A stretch of 64,000 nucleotides of DNA from Corythoichthys intestinalis (GCF_030265065.1 NC_080409.1:32002501-32066500), one strand, 5' to 3'. Shown: positions 1-11,612, numbered from the stretch's first letter. Notes: a model not told the origin generated them from the sequence alone. Translations and numbers: made by a program.

Positions 1-597
1 TGCATATTGAACAGGAAATCGGTCCATTATTTTCAATTGATGGTACCCACCTGAACGCCACAAACTGTATGTAAAAAAAAAAAAAAGAAAAAGTTGCCCG
101 AGAGTTTAGGATGACGCTCGCCACGCTAAATGCTAATGCTAGTGAGAACGCGAATGCCGTGGTTAATGCTCCAAACCACCTAGCATCGCATTTGCAATGG
201 CGTCACAACCCCATTCCCTCCTCCCACCTCCCCCTCAGCTCTTTCCATGTCTCCCGTGTCATTCAACCAAATTTTAGTAACGTGCGCCATAGACTTTATT
301 ATTGTATTAATGGGTCACATCCGTCAGGCACTGTGCAACACCTTTAAGCAGTCGTACAGTCTGCTTCAGTTATTCGCACACATGCAGGGATCCAACGACG
401 GATTTAGGGTGACAAAGTATGAAAGCTGTACCGCATACAACGAAAGCTGTAACGCATACAAACAGGAAGGATTGTCTCAGGACTGATTTGTTCGAGGATT
501 CAAGATAATCATTATAGTTTTCGTACCATGCATGTATTTTGAAACGTTCTGAAAAAAATCAATGGGAGAAATTAGCCGCTACAACATTGGCATTATA
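1..597. other. Left edge, no gene recognised
   Basis: AT-rich sequence with an A-run near position 70 and a short stretch (about 110-180) that repeats the words gctaatgct and cgaatgccg. Two short overlapping open frames lie here, but neither resembles a known protein, has a splice context, or shows coding bias that I can see. Confidence 0.4.
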
Positions 598-1123
598 CTT
601 CGCAATATTTACGTGAAATCACTGCTAAATCCACGTTGTTGTTTTTTTCCTTTAACCAAGAATCGAGACTGTTTTACGTCCATATCTATAAAGAATTCAG
701 GGATTTAAGCATTATTCACAAGAATTTTCAACAGATAAAGGTTTTGTTTACATATGGCGGCCGCTAATTTCGTTAATGACTAGCATCATAGTTCGCAATA
801 TTTACGTAAAATAAATGCTACCCGCTTGTTTTTTTTCTGGTTTCACCAAGAATCGAGACTATTTTACGTCTATATCTAAAAAAAATTCAGGGATTTAAGC
901 ATTTATTCACAAGAATTTTCAACGGAAAAAGCTTTTTGTTTACATATGGCGGCCGCTAATTTCCTTACAGACTAGCATCATAGTTCGCAATATTTACGTA
1001 AAATAAATGATGCCTGCACGTTTTTTTTTGTTTTAACCAAGAATCGAGATTGTTTACGTCCATATCTATTAAAAAAAATCAGAGATTTAAGCATTTATTC
1101 ACAAGAATTTTCAACGGAAAAGC
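598..1123. repeat. Tandem repeat, about 192-bp unit, 2.7 copies
   Basis: Three consecutive copies begin with the word gcaatatttacgt (about 600, 793 and 986). Each continues through a run of T, the word ccaagaatcgaga, a conserved ttcacaagaattttcaac and, in the first two, catatggcggccgctaat. The third copy is cut short at about 1123. The copies differ by small indels and substitutions, so this is an old local satellite-like expansion. No open frame runs through it. Confidence 0.8.
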
Positions 1124-1641
1124 TCTGTGTCTGTGTTTCCACTTGGTCAGCTTTGATGGAGATAGGCCCCCTATGAATCGGCCCCGCGCCCCGTCAATAC
1201 ATAATGAAGTCTATGCGCACGCCTTTGCATCCTCAGTAACTGTAACAGCGTTGAAAAGATGGGAAAAGTAGTTAGATTACTCATTACTGACAAAAATAAT
1301 GCCATTAGTAACGCCGTTATACTCCTAACGCCGTTATTAACAACACTTCCTCTCGGTTTTCGGGCAATCCCAATAAATTTCCTATTTATATTGGGGCAAC
1401 CTCCTGTTTCATTCATTTTCTGTTGATTATGGGCTATGTCAGTTAATTTTGGGGCACTCCCAGTTCAAAAGTTATGGATCTATGTTGCTGTCAATGGCAA
1501 TAAATGAGTTCCTGAACAAAAGTCGATCAAACTGGAAGAATGCACGCAACCGCCGGATGAACCGCCAATTCTGATAACTATGCTTGGATCCAGGTGCATA
1601 GTGGTGATGGCATGTGGGTAGTGCATCATTGTGTTTGATGA
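1124..1641. other. V1 3' flank, no gene
   Basis: Non-coding spacer downstream of V1. Positions about 1340-1500 contain imperfect copies of a phrase like attttggggcaa-cctcctgtt, which recurs in a larger minisatellite near 55.45-55.64 kb. Nothing else is recognisable. Confidence 0.4.
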
Positions 1642-1680
1642 AGTTTATGACTCAACGATTTAGCACAACATTGCACCGTG
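1642..1680 (-). other. V1 recombination signal (23-RSS)
   Basis: Read on the minus strand directly after the V1 coding end: heptamer CACGGTG (1674-1680), a spacer of exactly 23 bases (1651-1673), and nonamer TCATAAACT (1642-1650). The heptamer differs from CACAGTG at one position. A 23-base spacer is what a TRBV needs to join a 12-RSS on D. Confidence 0.88.
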
Positions 1681-2225
1681 GTAACTAGCTGCACAGTAGT
1701 AAACAGCACTGCTGTTCAGGCGCAGCTTGGGAATGACCATTTTGCACGTTTTGCCGGATTGTGCGCTGCCATTCAACTCCACGTCCTCAAATGATTTTTC
1801 CATCGTGGAAGTTGTGTGGTACATGTACCCAATGAGCTCCATGCTCACACCACGCTGCTGATACCACAAAATCTGGTTGTAGCTCGGTATGTTGTGAGAA
1901 CATTCAATCGAGATCGAGCGCCCCATCGCCTCAATGATGTCGGCGGGAGCCTGTGTGATAATCTCCTCTGTAAAAACAAAACAATAACATTTTGCAAACT
2001 TGGAAATAATGAAACTGTAAAAACATTTCGTCTAGTCTGCGACAAATCTGATTAGCTAGATATGTAATTTTTGTGAACATCAAACGCGATATACACCTTA
2101 TGAACACTTGAATGTACTTTTGCTCCAAAAGGTCAAGATAAATGATGCGCCTAGCCATGACGTCCGATGTTACCTGAGAGCAGTGGAGCGCTGGCAGCAA
2201 TGCTCAGCAAAAAGAGGAACGTCAT
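1681..2225 (-). CDS. TCR beta variable segment V1
   Basis: A germline TRBV-type gene in two exons. The leader exon (2225-2174) encodes a 17-residue hydrophobic signal peptide beginning MTFLFLLS and ends in a split codon at a GT donor. The V exon (1967-1681) follows a TTTTTACAG acceptor. It carries the first cysteine (IECSH), the WYQQ framework, an ELIGYMY stretch, and the YYCAAS second cysteine immediately before the RSS. Both exons are open and in phase. It is the most diverged member of the V1-V4 family: it reads IITQAP at its start where the others have VTQTP. The product would be the variable domain of the TCR beta chain, on the T-cell surface after rearrangement. As it lies downstream of the only C gene in the window, its usual partner D-J-C probably lies left of position 1. 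Confidence 0.88.
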
Positions 2226-2304
2226 GTCGTCTGGTTGAGGTTGCTGTGATCTGCAATCGCTACTGATGTGATAAAGAGCAGGACCCCGTGCGATCTGGTT
2301 GGCT

Positions 2305-2318
2305 GAGATCACGTGGCT
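2305..2318 (-). promoter_or_regulatory. Conserved V promoter box, V1
   Basis: The minus-strand word AGCCACGTGATCTC lies 80 bp upstream of the V1 start codon and recurs at nearly the same distance before V2, V3 and V4. It holds a CACGTG E-box-like core. In mammals TRBV promoters share a conserved CRE-like decamer; a comparable role here is an inference. Confidence 0.5.
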
Positions 2319-2729
2319 TCTGACCTGCCTTAACCCCTTAAAAGTAATGTTATGAAATTATGACTGTACTTAAAAGTAGTAAAAAATATTCACATGTTAA
2401 TTTGTGTCATAACATTAATCTCCAGATTAAAGCTTTCACAGCACAAATATTCCTGTTATTTTTCCCGTCCATTTTTTGGGCACGCCGTACTGCCCACGCA
2501 CTTTAACCAATTCTGACCGATCCAATTTGAAAACTTTGCAAATATTTCGCCCCTAATGTTTACGGTAGTGACAAAAACGCTTTTTTTTTACTGACAAAAA
2601 ATGTCTAGTAGCGAAAACAATTAAAATTTCCGAATGTATCTTGTCCTACATGTAGCATATCTCACTCTGGAATACTTCAAAAGTTATGTAATTTCATCAT
2701 GCAACTACCCATAGCATAAATTTGCTACT
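2319..2729. other. V1 5' flank, no gene
   Basis: The 5' flank of V1, sharing scattered similarity with the flanks of V2 and V3 (for example the stretch near 2460-2600 and 11,870-12,010). No gene or element end was seen. Confidence 0.4.
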
Positions 2730-2910
2730 CATCTGTTGCTTAATCTCGTCTCGTGAGACGAATTTGATCATCTCCAATTTATCTTATTAGGCTACCCTTA
2801 GGAGCAAGTCAAATTGAGCAAAGACATAATTGAGACAAAGGAGATTGATTTGAGAAAACCAGATTGGAGCAATATTTGAGAAGGGAAATTCTCTTAATTA
2901 AAAATGGAGT
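2730..2910. repeat. GAGAC-rich imperfect repeat, left block
   Basis: Repeated words such as aattgagaca, ggagattgatttgag and the palindromic tctcgtgaga. The same vocabulary returns at about 5100-5600, on the other side of the Tc1 insertion. The two blocks may once have been one repeat region. Confidence 0.45.
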
Positions 2911-3092
2911 TATACTTTGTACAGCACCTTTCAGGCACTCAAAGCACTTTGACACTATATCCTCATCTGCCTGCTGGTGACACAACAACGTGGGGTTCAG
3001 TGTCTTGCTCAAGGATACTTAAATGAATTCATTAGGACAGCGAGTTGAACTCACAACCTCTGGGTTGGGAAATGACTTCTCTACCACTGAGA
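2911..3092 (-). repeat. SINE-like or LINE-tail fragment
   Basis: Contains phrases typical of a very common teleost retroposon: ggcactcaaagcactttgac, ggttcagtgtcttgctcaaggat (written here in part only) and tctaccactgaga. Classification is from memory of the consensus, so the family name is left open. It is partial, with no clear target duplication. Confidence 0.45.
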
Positions 3093-3207
3093 CATGTACA
3101 GGCTCAGATGCACTGTGCTCAATGTAAATGGTGACATCAGTGGAAAGCAACTTCGGAAAGAGCATGTAGCAGCGATTAAGAAAATTTATTATATTTTTGT
3201 TCATTTA

Positions 3208-4793
3208 CAGTGGGGAGAACAAGTATTTAATACACTGCCGATTTTGCTGGTTTTCCCACTTGCAAGCCATGTAGAGGTCTGTAATTTGTATCATAAGTTC
3301 TTCAACTGTGAGGGACGGAATCTAATACAAAAATCCAGAAAATCACATTGTATGATTTTTAAATAATAAATTTTTATTTAACTGCATGAAATAAGTATTT
3401 GATACATTACCAACTAGTAAATATTTCGGCTCTTAGTTCTTTTTTAAGAACCCCTCCTCTTCTCCACTCATTACCGGAAGTAACTGCACCTGTTTGAACT
3501 TGTTACCTGTATAAAAGACACCTGTTCACATGCTCAAACAAACAAACAAACAAACAAACAAACAAACTCCAACCTCTCCATAATGGCCAAGACCAAAGAG
3601 CTGTGTAAGGACATCAGGGGTAAAATAATAGACCTGCACAAGGCTGGGATGGGGTACAGGAAAATAAGCAAGCAGCTTGGTGAGAAGGTAACAACTGTTG
3701 GAGCGATTATTAGAAAATGGAAGAAGTTCAAGTTGACGGTCAATCTGCCTCGTTCTGGGGCTACATGCAAGATCTCACCTCGTGGGGCATCACTGATTAT
3801 GAGGAAGGTGAGGGATCAGCCCAGAACTACACGGCAGGGCCTGGTCAATGACCTGAAGAGAGCTGGAACCACAGTCTCGAAGAAAACCATCGGAAACACA
3901 TTACGCCGTCATGGATTAAAATCCTACAGAGCACGCAAGGTCCCGCTGCTGAAGCCAGTGCATGTCCAGACACGTCTGAAGTTTGCCACTGATTATCTGG
4001 ATGATCCAGAGGAGCAATGGGAGGTCATGTGGTCGGATGAGACCAAAATTGAACTTTTTGGTCTAAACTTGGCTCGTCGTGTTTGGAGGAAAAAGAAGGA
4101 TGAGTACAACCCCAAGAACACCATCCCAACCGTGAAACATGGAGGAGGAAACATCATTTTTTGAGGCTGCTTCTCTGGCAAGGGTACAGGACGACTGCAC
4201 CGTATTGAGGGGAGGATGGATGGGGCTATGTATCGCCAGATCTTGGCTGATAACCTCTTTCCTTCAGTGAGAGCCCTGAAGATGGGTCGTGACTGGGTCT
4301 TCCAGCATGACAACGACCCAAAGCACACAGCCAAGGCAACTAAAGAGTGGCTCCGTAAGAAGCATCTTAAGGTCCTGGAGTGGCCTAGCCAGTCACCAGA
4401 TCTGAACCTGATAGAAAATCTATGGAGGGAGCTGAAAGTCCGTGTTGCCCGGCAGCAGCACTGAAACCTGAAGGCTCTGGAGAAGATCTGCATGGAGGAG
4501 TGGACCAAAATCCCTGCTGCAGTGTGTGCAAACCTTGTCAAGGACTACAGGAAACGTTTGGTATCTGTAATAGCAAACAAATTATTAATTATTAAGTTCG
4601 ATTTTTGTGATGTATCAAATACTTATTTCATGCAATTAAATGCAAATGTATTATTTAAAAATCATACAACGTGATTTTCTGTTTTTTTGTATTAGATTCC
4701 GTCCCTCACAGTTGAAGAGAACTTATGATACAAATTACAGAACTCTACATGCTTTGCAATCGGCAGTGTATCAAATACTTGTTCTCCCCACTG
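3208..4793 (+). mobile_element. Tc1/mariner transposon with about 200-bp inverted repeats
   Basis: A full-length Tc1-like element of 1586 bp flanked by the TA target dinucleotide on both sides (3206-3207 and 4794-4795). Ends are CAGTGGGGAGAACAAG and its inverse. The inverted repeats extend about 200 bp inward (3208-3412 against 4606-4793) with several differences, including a short indel. It lies in the 5' flank of V1. It carries a transposase frame with two in-frame stops (see the pseudogene entry). A (CAAA)n run at 3535-3567 precedes the transposase start. Confidence 0.93.
3583..4600 (+). pseudogene. Tc1 transposase, inactivated by stops
   Basis: A Tc1-family DDE transposase. The N-terminal paired-type helix-turn-helix is visible ([17 protein letters not shown]), then the linker and second HTH, then the catalytic core: the first Asp in [12 protein letters not shown], the second in [11 protein letters not shown], and the Glu in [11 protein letters not shown]. 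One frame runs through, but it is interrupted by TGA at 4162-4164 (normally a Trp codon before GCFS) and TGA at 4462-4464 (a CGA-to-TGA type change). The C-terminus is diverged. It could not make a full-length enzyme, although the inverted repeats may still be recognised by related transposases. Confidence 0.92.
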
Positions 4794-4795
4794 TA

Positions 4796-5640
4796 ATAAT
4801 TTATATATTTCTTTGATATTAAAAAAAAAAAAAAAACTTCCAAATCGCAGACATGTTGCCTGTGAGCCAGTAGTTTTAGTGACACGTCAGCCAGCGTGTT
4901 GACTGTTTTGATTACATCATCAAACAAGAGGACTAAGGTTCTTCACACTATTTTGCAGTAAACTTTCGTTCTTCAAAACCAACAACCGATAACGCATTTG
5001 TAGCAGTCGATAGTTTTCGGCGCCAAATTTTCGTTCACATCTCTAATTTTTACATTGAACATAAAATGAACCGAATAAACCAGATGTTATTTGATTATTT
5101 GACCAATTATAATATTTTCTCGGACTTTGGCATGAGATGAATTAAGATGTGATTGGACATGTCAGAGCAGACATTACTCTTTCTTACAATGAAGGAATTT
5201 TGTAAACCCAAAATGAGCAATTGCAGACCCGAAGGAGATAAAATTGAGAAATATTTGTGACTGGTACAATATAAGGCTTCAAAGAGGCAGCTTTGAAGGA
5301 AGTTGAAGAAATAAAATACTTTGCTCAACCATATCTTTGACTGAGACATTACTGAGATCGTGACTCCAAGTAAGGAGATAAAATTGAGACGCATTTGAGA
5401 TCGACACAAGTACTCATAGTTGTCTCATGGTGAGATCTTGAAAGGAGACAACTGTGAGACTTTATTGAAAAATCGTGCCAGTAGAACTACTCTCAAAACC
5501 TTCTCATGTAATGCTCACTATGAGACTTACTTCTCATGCGACAAATTTGAGAAAGCTGGGAAAACCACTCTGGTCTCGATTATTGCTGCTTCATTTTTCA
5601 GAGATGTAAATGAGACATGGACAAGATCACATCTTCAATT
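4796..5640. repeat. GAGAC-rich imperfect repeat, right block, plus spacer
   Basis: From about 5100 to 5600 the sequence is dominated by words such as ggagataaaattgaga, tgagact, tctcatg and gagacttac. This is a loose minisatellite with both GAGAC and GTCTC orientations. The bases 4796-5100 before it show nothing recognisable. Open frames here are by-products of the repeat. Confidence 0.45.
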
Positions 5641-6545
5641 TTGCTTTGCTATGGGTAAGCAGCCCCAGAATCTGACTGATTTACCTCCATGTTTCACAGT
5701 AGACAAAGTGTACTTTTCTGTGACCACAGTGGATTTAACACAGTGTCAGCCACACTTTTGGGAATGTGTTTAAATCAAGGTTTTGTCTCAACATTGGTAG
5801 GGACTATATACAGTAACAGCATAACCTGCATGTACACTATTTGCTGTAGACGGGACATTAATAAGACCAAACAGATTGGGTGAATTGGGGTGAGGGCCAC
5901 ATTTCTCGCAAATATGAACCTAATAATTTCATAGGCTAAATTATCAATGCAACATAAATCTGTATTGACTCACTCTAACTTTCACGTGTATTGGTCAGGT
6001 GATACACCGTTCGATTTACAGAAATTTTCCACAATAAATTTCTGGATTTCATTAGCAAATTTATATTGCAATATTTGAACAAAACTTAAATTATATTAAC
6101 ATACACAAACTTACATAATAAATACAAACTTGTTAATAATCTATTAACTACCCAGGAATGCAAAAAAATAAACATTTGTCTCAAGACCACTCAGCACTGT
6201 CTGTCTAAATAAATGAGTATAATTGAAAAAACAGGGTATAGACATGTTTCCTGAGTGAAACATGGGCGGCGGCATCTTTGACAATTTCTCCACCAACTTC
6301 CGGTTTAGATAGACCAACATGAGGTGCATTTGAAGTAAGAAGTGCGTTGACAAAGTTAAAACTGCCAAATCAAACCAGAGGAACCCACGGAATCGCCAAA
6401 AAGGGATTCAGCACAACGTAGATGAGCCTCCGAGACTTTCTCTGCTGTGCGTGAACTCCAGTTTCAAAGCGCAAGCGTGGAAACCATCTGCAGACAATAA
6501 GTTAAGGATGTGCTTTAAACCTAAGGATATACCTTAAAGATTGTA
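5641..6545. repeat. V-unit upstream block with a Tc1 scrap and an empty insertion site
   Basis: Positions about 5645-5705 resemble the 3' part of a Tc1 element (words such as cctccatgtttcac). Positions 5785-5880 match 12,330-12,410 and 16,250-16,330, upstream of V2 and V3. Positions about 6150-6200 (gaatgcaaaaaaataaacat, then ccactca) match the two sides of element A3 at 16,540 and 17,550 joined without the element. This is a paralogous empty site, so V1 and the V2-V4 units share an older common duplication. Confidence 0.6.
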
Positions 6546-7320
6546 TATTTGTTGTTAACATTTCGTTGCTGCTTGACTGGGCGCTGAGTTCACTGGACAG
6601 AATTTTCTCAACAATGCGGCCTACTCCTTACCAACGGCCATGTCATGCCAACACCTTCACGTCTGGATACGCGAAGGATGATGCCTTGGGAAAATGGAGG
6701 CCCATATGCTTGACGGCTCTCCAGATTGAGGATGTGGAAGACCTCTTTATCTTCGGCTCACTGCTGGCACTCGCCCTCCTGCTGCTTATTGGTGCCCTCT
6801 GGATACACCGATTCTCGGTCAGGAAGGAACAAGCAGCATTTAGTGATGCCCCCGCTCAAATGGAGACGAAAATCATTACGGCGATCCGGGATCAAGAAAG
6901 GCTCGCTCACGGGAACCGGGCCAGGGCGGATGACGATTAACCCACCTGAGCGGATTGCAGCGGATGTGGGCCTCCATGACTCCCTCGGCTATCCCTCCCT
7001 ACACAAACTTGACATTCACCCTGATCAAGGAACTCACACTAATCGACAACATAGCTTAAGTGCCATGCAATTAATAACTTTTGGGAAGATAATTCATGTG
7101 AAAAAGGAAAAGCTCATGTAATGTGATGTATTCAACTCTACCATGTTTGATTCTGCGTCTTTAGCTGGATGGGGTACGGGAAAATGATAAGCTGGGCTTC
7201 TCCCGTCCGCCTTTGTCTTTCTTCGGTTCTTTCTTCCTTCAGGCAAATCATACCACATTTTGTAATTGTCAATGATACCGATGATGATGACAATAAATAT
7301 TTCATTCATTCATTCAAAAT
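6546..7320 (+). repeat. Retroposon-like block ending in an (ATTC)n tail
   Basis: The block ends in caataaatatttcattcattcattc, a 3' tail style common to teleost non-LTR retroposons. It contains an open frame of 124 codons (6566-6940) with one strong hydrophobic stretch (LFIFGSLLALALLLLIGALW) after DVED. I do not recognise the protein, and there is no sign of splicing. It may be a non-autonomous retroposon with a chance or residual frame. The family is uncertain. Confidence 0.35.
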
Positions 7321-8361
7321 ATTGTATATTTGTTGTTAACATTTCATTGATCATTCGTGGACAAAATTATAACAACATGTCAGCCTGTGTTGATGTGAGG
7401 TGTAGATTGAAACGCTGGCCACTTGATTGACCAAAATGAGATGAAATTACAAATAATATTACAGTTGCCGAATGAAGAAGGGCTGACACGGATTTTGTTG
7501 TTACAAGGAAATACGACAAGGTATGTATTTATATACAAAAATAGAATGTCATTCTTTTTTATTGCAGATATTGATCGCAATAAAACATTTGGACAACATG
7601 ATTCCATTTCTCGTTTTATTTAAAACGATTGGTCCACGTGCAAATCACAATTTATGAAATTATTAGAAAAATCTTCACGAAGGTGGAGCATCAGTCGAGC
7701 CTTCCCTCATCAAAGTAGAATGAACGAAGTCTCGATATATGTCCATCGACATACAGTAAGTGTTGTTGTGAGGCACATCAAATTGTCTTTGCTTGCCTAA
7801 CAGCGTTTTTCACCTGTAAAAAAACAATCAAAAAACTTGTAACACTTGCTATATGCGTTTACATAATTGTGCCATCCTACACATACTGATTAGCAACAGG
7901 CTAGCAGCAGATAGCATGTGTTGCAGCCACAGCAGTAGTCTACAGTAGTTGTAGTAAATAATATTAAACATCATCATAATTACAATCGTCATCGTAATAA
8001 CAATATCAAAGACAACAAGTCGTTCAATGCGCAAGATATTATCTGTAGTATTTTTTGAGCACCGGACACATGAAAATGCAGAGATAGGAAGAACATACCT
8101 TTCATAAAACTAGCGGCAACATGGCTACATGGTCTTTGTGGTGGCAAGGGCTTGGTTCCACATCTGCCTTCATGAACATGTTGTCCTCCCATGTCGTGAT
8201 GATGGCAGATGGATGCGATATTTCCAAATTGTCTTTATGAGGGATTTTGATGAGTAATGTTACTTCAGCTCCACTGTTGTTTTGGATGGAGAAAGTGTTA
8301 AAACGGAAGTCGCAAGCAGAAATGCGGAAGTAAAGCGGAAGTACCTCGGAAACTTGTCCAT
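7321..8361. other. Spacer, no gene
   Basis: AT-rich spacer. Two short open frames near 7400-7620 overlap on opposite strands and resemble nothing known. No RSS, splice-flanked V exon or transposon end was found. Confidence 0.4.
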
Positions 8362-10264
8362 TGCGGAAAACACAGACAAAACTGAAAAAACAGTTGCTGC
8401 TCTTGCACTCCTCTTTAAAAGAAACTGCTGTATTTTAAGCCAAAACAACTGTTGTGTTTGATAGAACAATATGTCTATATGCTGCCATAGCAGATTCATG
8501 GCGCATTAAGCCCCCAAACTATTTTTAATTTGACCGTTTTACCCTGGAAACCCCCGTTTACAGACGTCACGCAACCGTTTTTGTTTCAACTTAGCCATGA
8601 AAACAAGGTAAGTAATTATATTTATCATTCAAAATGTTTGTCATCTATATCTTAGAATCATTAACTGATGTCAAATACTTTGTTTCAAAATAAAAAAACG
8701 ATTTTAAAAATTTATTCACTCGCATATTTTAAACTTTTAAACAAATTACGTCACAATGAAAAAAATGGCGTCTGTAAAAAACTCACGGATATCTATCTCA
8801 TAACTATCGCTAAATTGTAAAGATGTCCCGATCGATCGGGTCCGATCACGTCATTTTCAAAGTATCAGAATCGGCCTTTTTTTAATATATATATATTTTT
8901 TAATTAAATCGTTTTATAATTGTATTTCACGTTACAGACAAAATGTCTTACACTCATCCAGAGTCTTTAGTTTTGGCTTAAAGTAGGACTGTAAAATTTA
9001 TCGCGTTAACGGCGGTAATTAAATTTTTAAGATTAATCACGTTAAAATATTTAATGCAATTAACGCATGCGCTGCACGACCCACTCACGCATTGTGCGTT
9101 CAATCTATAAAGGCGCCATTTTACCTATATATAGAGCTAAAAGGCAGTGTAATATGAGTAGAGTGAATTTAGGCAGTCTTTGGAGCCTTTATTTAACTGG
9201 CTAAAGCCTTAAAATCCCCCTCTCAACAATTAAAAATATCGTGGGAAGCAATGTGGGGAAGAAAGGTAATCTTTTTCTTAACACCATATGTTATTTTCCA
9301 ACGCAGAGAAGATATATCAATTGGTGTCACAACGCACAGTCATGGTTGCACTTCCCATCATGCATTTGGGCAGAACAGTTAAATGGCTACAGTATTATTT
9401 ACTGAAAGCTCAACAAATACACTAGATGGCAATATTTAGTCACAATATACAAAGTCGCATTTATCCTTTAAGAATTACAAGTCTTTCTATCCGTGGATCC
9501 CTCTCACAGAAAGAATATTAATAATGTAAATGCCATCTTGAGGATTTACTGTCATAATAAACAAATACAGTACTTATGTACTGTATGTTGAATGTATATA
9601 TTCGTCCGAGTTTTATTCATTTTTGTCTTAATGCATTGCCAAAATGTATATGATCGGGAAAAATTATCGGGAATGATTGGAATTGAATCGGGAGCAAAAA
9701 AACATGATCGGAACAACCGTACTAGATTGTATTTTTTTGTTACTGTCGCATTTTCCCGATATGTTAGATGATAAATAATTGATCCAAACAAAGAAAAATT
9801 GAAAAAAAAAACGTTTAAAAGGCTAAATATATGAAAAAGAAAATCTCGACCACTCCTTGATGTCTGCGATTTCTGCATCGCGACCCTTGTTATGTTACCA
9901 TGTTTCACCCAGAAAATCCCCAGAAAATCCAGCTGTGGCCATTCACAGCTGTGGCTTGACACTCAGTAATACATGCGACATGGAGTTTTTGGATTGAAAC
10001 AAGGTAAGTATGCGATAATATCTCCTTAAAATCATGGCGTCTGTAATTCTGCTCTCGCGTGCTCTCACCTCCAGATAGGGTTTTGCTGTTTAATAAACAT
10101 TTTTGGGGGGAAAAATGCCCTCCTGTCCAAAAAAATTTCCCCCAGAAAATTGAGATTTTAAGCTTTCCAATGATGTATCACACATGCATATCGGACCATT
10201 TTGAAATTTGGCCAAATTGGGGGTCTCAGAGCGGAACTTCAAGTCACCTGAGTGTTTTCCGCCA
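8362..10264. mobile_element. Repeat H copy 1 (inverted ends GCGGAAAACAC), interrupted by element A1
   Basis: Begins gcggaaaacacagacaa and ends gagtgttttccgcc, which are inverted repeats of each other over the outer bases. A second copy lies at 26,197-27,350. Without the A1 insertion the copy is about 1.0 kb. It has no transposase. It is probably a non-autonomous DNA transposon; the superfamily is unresolved because the target duplication is unclear. Confidence 0.6.
8818..9721 (+). mobile_element. hAT-like non-autonomous element A, copy A1
   Basis: Begins taaagatgtcccgatcgatc and ends gatcggaacaaccgta. Flanked by an imperfect 8-bp duplication (CTAAATTG at 8810-8817, CTAGATTG at 9722-9729), as expected of hAT transposons. 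It is inserted in repeat H; the uninterrupted site is at about 26,820 in the other H copy. A1 lacks about 90 bp near the right end that the other A copies have. Confidence 0.8.
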
Positions 10265-11014
10265 TATAACAAAAATAAATAAAAATTGGGCCTTCTCCAG
10301 GTAAATCACTACTGCTTTTGTCCACAAGCACAGCTAAACTCAACAAAAAATGAAAACTTTTTACCTCGACTATGATTAATGTATGATTATAAGAAAAAAT
10401 GTCTGCATATGTTGCAAATAACAATATCTTTAAATAAATAATGTAGAAAATGAATCAATACATTTTAAATCAATGCAAGTCATCAGCCAATCAAATGTGC
10501 GTTTGAGGGGAAAAATGGACTGGCACATTCAGCAAGTGAATAGGGGAAAATGTAAGACTGAACATAATGAAAATAATTCACTTAAAAATCCTAAGGTCAG
10601 TTCTATCCTTACAACATTACATATGGGAAGACAATCTAAATTACCTATATAAATGAACTCATTATATAATGCAAATAAGGTTGCTTAAAAGCTGGTGGGG
10701 ACAATTTGAGCATCCTGAAAAGTTGGTAGTGTTATGTCTATATCGTCCCTATGCAAACCTATCCTCTCCGTTTAAATCATTAAAAATCGAGAAAAGTTTT
10801 TGTCTGAATGTCTCTAATGTCTTTAACAAGACATTAGCACGTCATGAATGGTATGCTGATTGAAAACGCCAAGTGAATACTTGTCTGCCAGGTGATTGGC
10901 AACCACAAGTTGAAGTGCCAATCCTGATAACTGTGTTTGGAATAGTTGGCTCCAGGTGCATAGTGGTATTAGTTGTGCATGGAGGGTTATGTTGGTTATC
11001 TTTGTGTTTGAAAA
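10265..11014. other. V2 3' flank, no gene
   Basis: Non-coding 3' flank of V2. It is duplicated before V3 (14,193-14,940) and partly conserved before V4, for example the word ccaatcaaatgtgcgttt at about 10,490, 14,410 and 18,100. Nothing coding was found. Confidence 0.5.
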
Positions 11015-11053
11015 GGTTCATGACTTGATGATTTAACACAACACTGCACCGTG
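11015..11053 (-). other. V2 recombination signal (23-RSS)
   Basis: Minus strand: heptamer CACGGTG (11047-11053), 23-base spacer (11024-11046), nonamer TCATGAACC (11015-11023). It has the same heptamer variant as V1, V3 and V4. Confidence 0.92.
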
Positions 11054-11612
11054 GTAGCTTGCTGCACAGTAATAAACAGCGCTGCTGTTGAGGCGCAAAT
11101 TTGGGATGGTCATCGTGCACGTGTTGCCAGTTTGTGCATTGCCACTCAGCTTCACGTCCTGGCCAGGTTCTATACTGGGGTTGGCGTAGTACATGTACCC
11201 GAGGAGCTCCATGTTCATGCCGCTATGCCGATACCAAAGCATCTGGTCATAGCCCGATTTGTTGTTAAAACACTGAATCAGGGCTGAGTTGCCTACTGCC
11301 TCGATTATTTCGGCAGGAGTCTGTGTGACTTCCCGTCCTGGAAAGAAAAAAAAAATAATTAGAAGAGTTCGCCACGCATTTCCACTCATTTCGTGTAGTC
11401 AAGTCTAAAGCAAATCCAATGTAATTTTTTTCTGAAATACATTACCATTTTAAGTCATTTTGAATTTTTACCAAATCTAACCATCACGTTCAATTTAAAG
11501 GAGATTGAGTCTTCAGTGACCAAAACCTTTTCATATTCCACAATTCCACATGGATGTTACCTAAGAGTAGAGGAACACTGATGGCAAAGCTCAACAGCAA
11601 TAGGAAAGCCAT
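11054..11612 (-). CDS. TCR beta variable segment V2
   Basis: An intact two-exon TRBV-type gene. The leader exon (11612-11561) encodes MAFLLLLSFAISVPLLL and ends in a split Gly codon at GTAACATC. The V exon (11337-11054) follows a TTTCCAG acceptor and reads GREVTQTPAEIIEAVG, a first cysteine in IQCFNN, WYRHSGMNMELLGYMY, then DVKLSGNAQTGNTCTM and the YYCAAS second cysteine at the RSS. It is almost identical to V3. Product: a TCR beta variable domain. The conserved Trp after the first cysteine, the tyrosine-rich second-cysteine motif and the correct RSS make it very likely functional. Its CACGTGATC promoter box lies 79 bp upstream of the start codon. Confidence 0.94.

Noticed and set aside
3993-4541. 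A 182-codon minus-strand open frame within the Tc1 element
   Set aside because: It is antisense to the transposase, which has clear HTH and DDE motifs on the plus strand.
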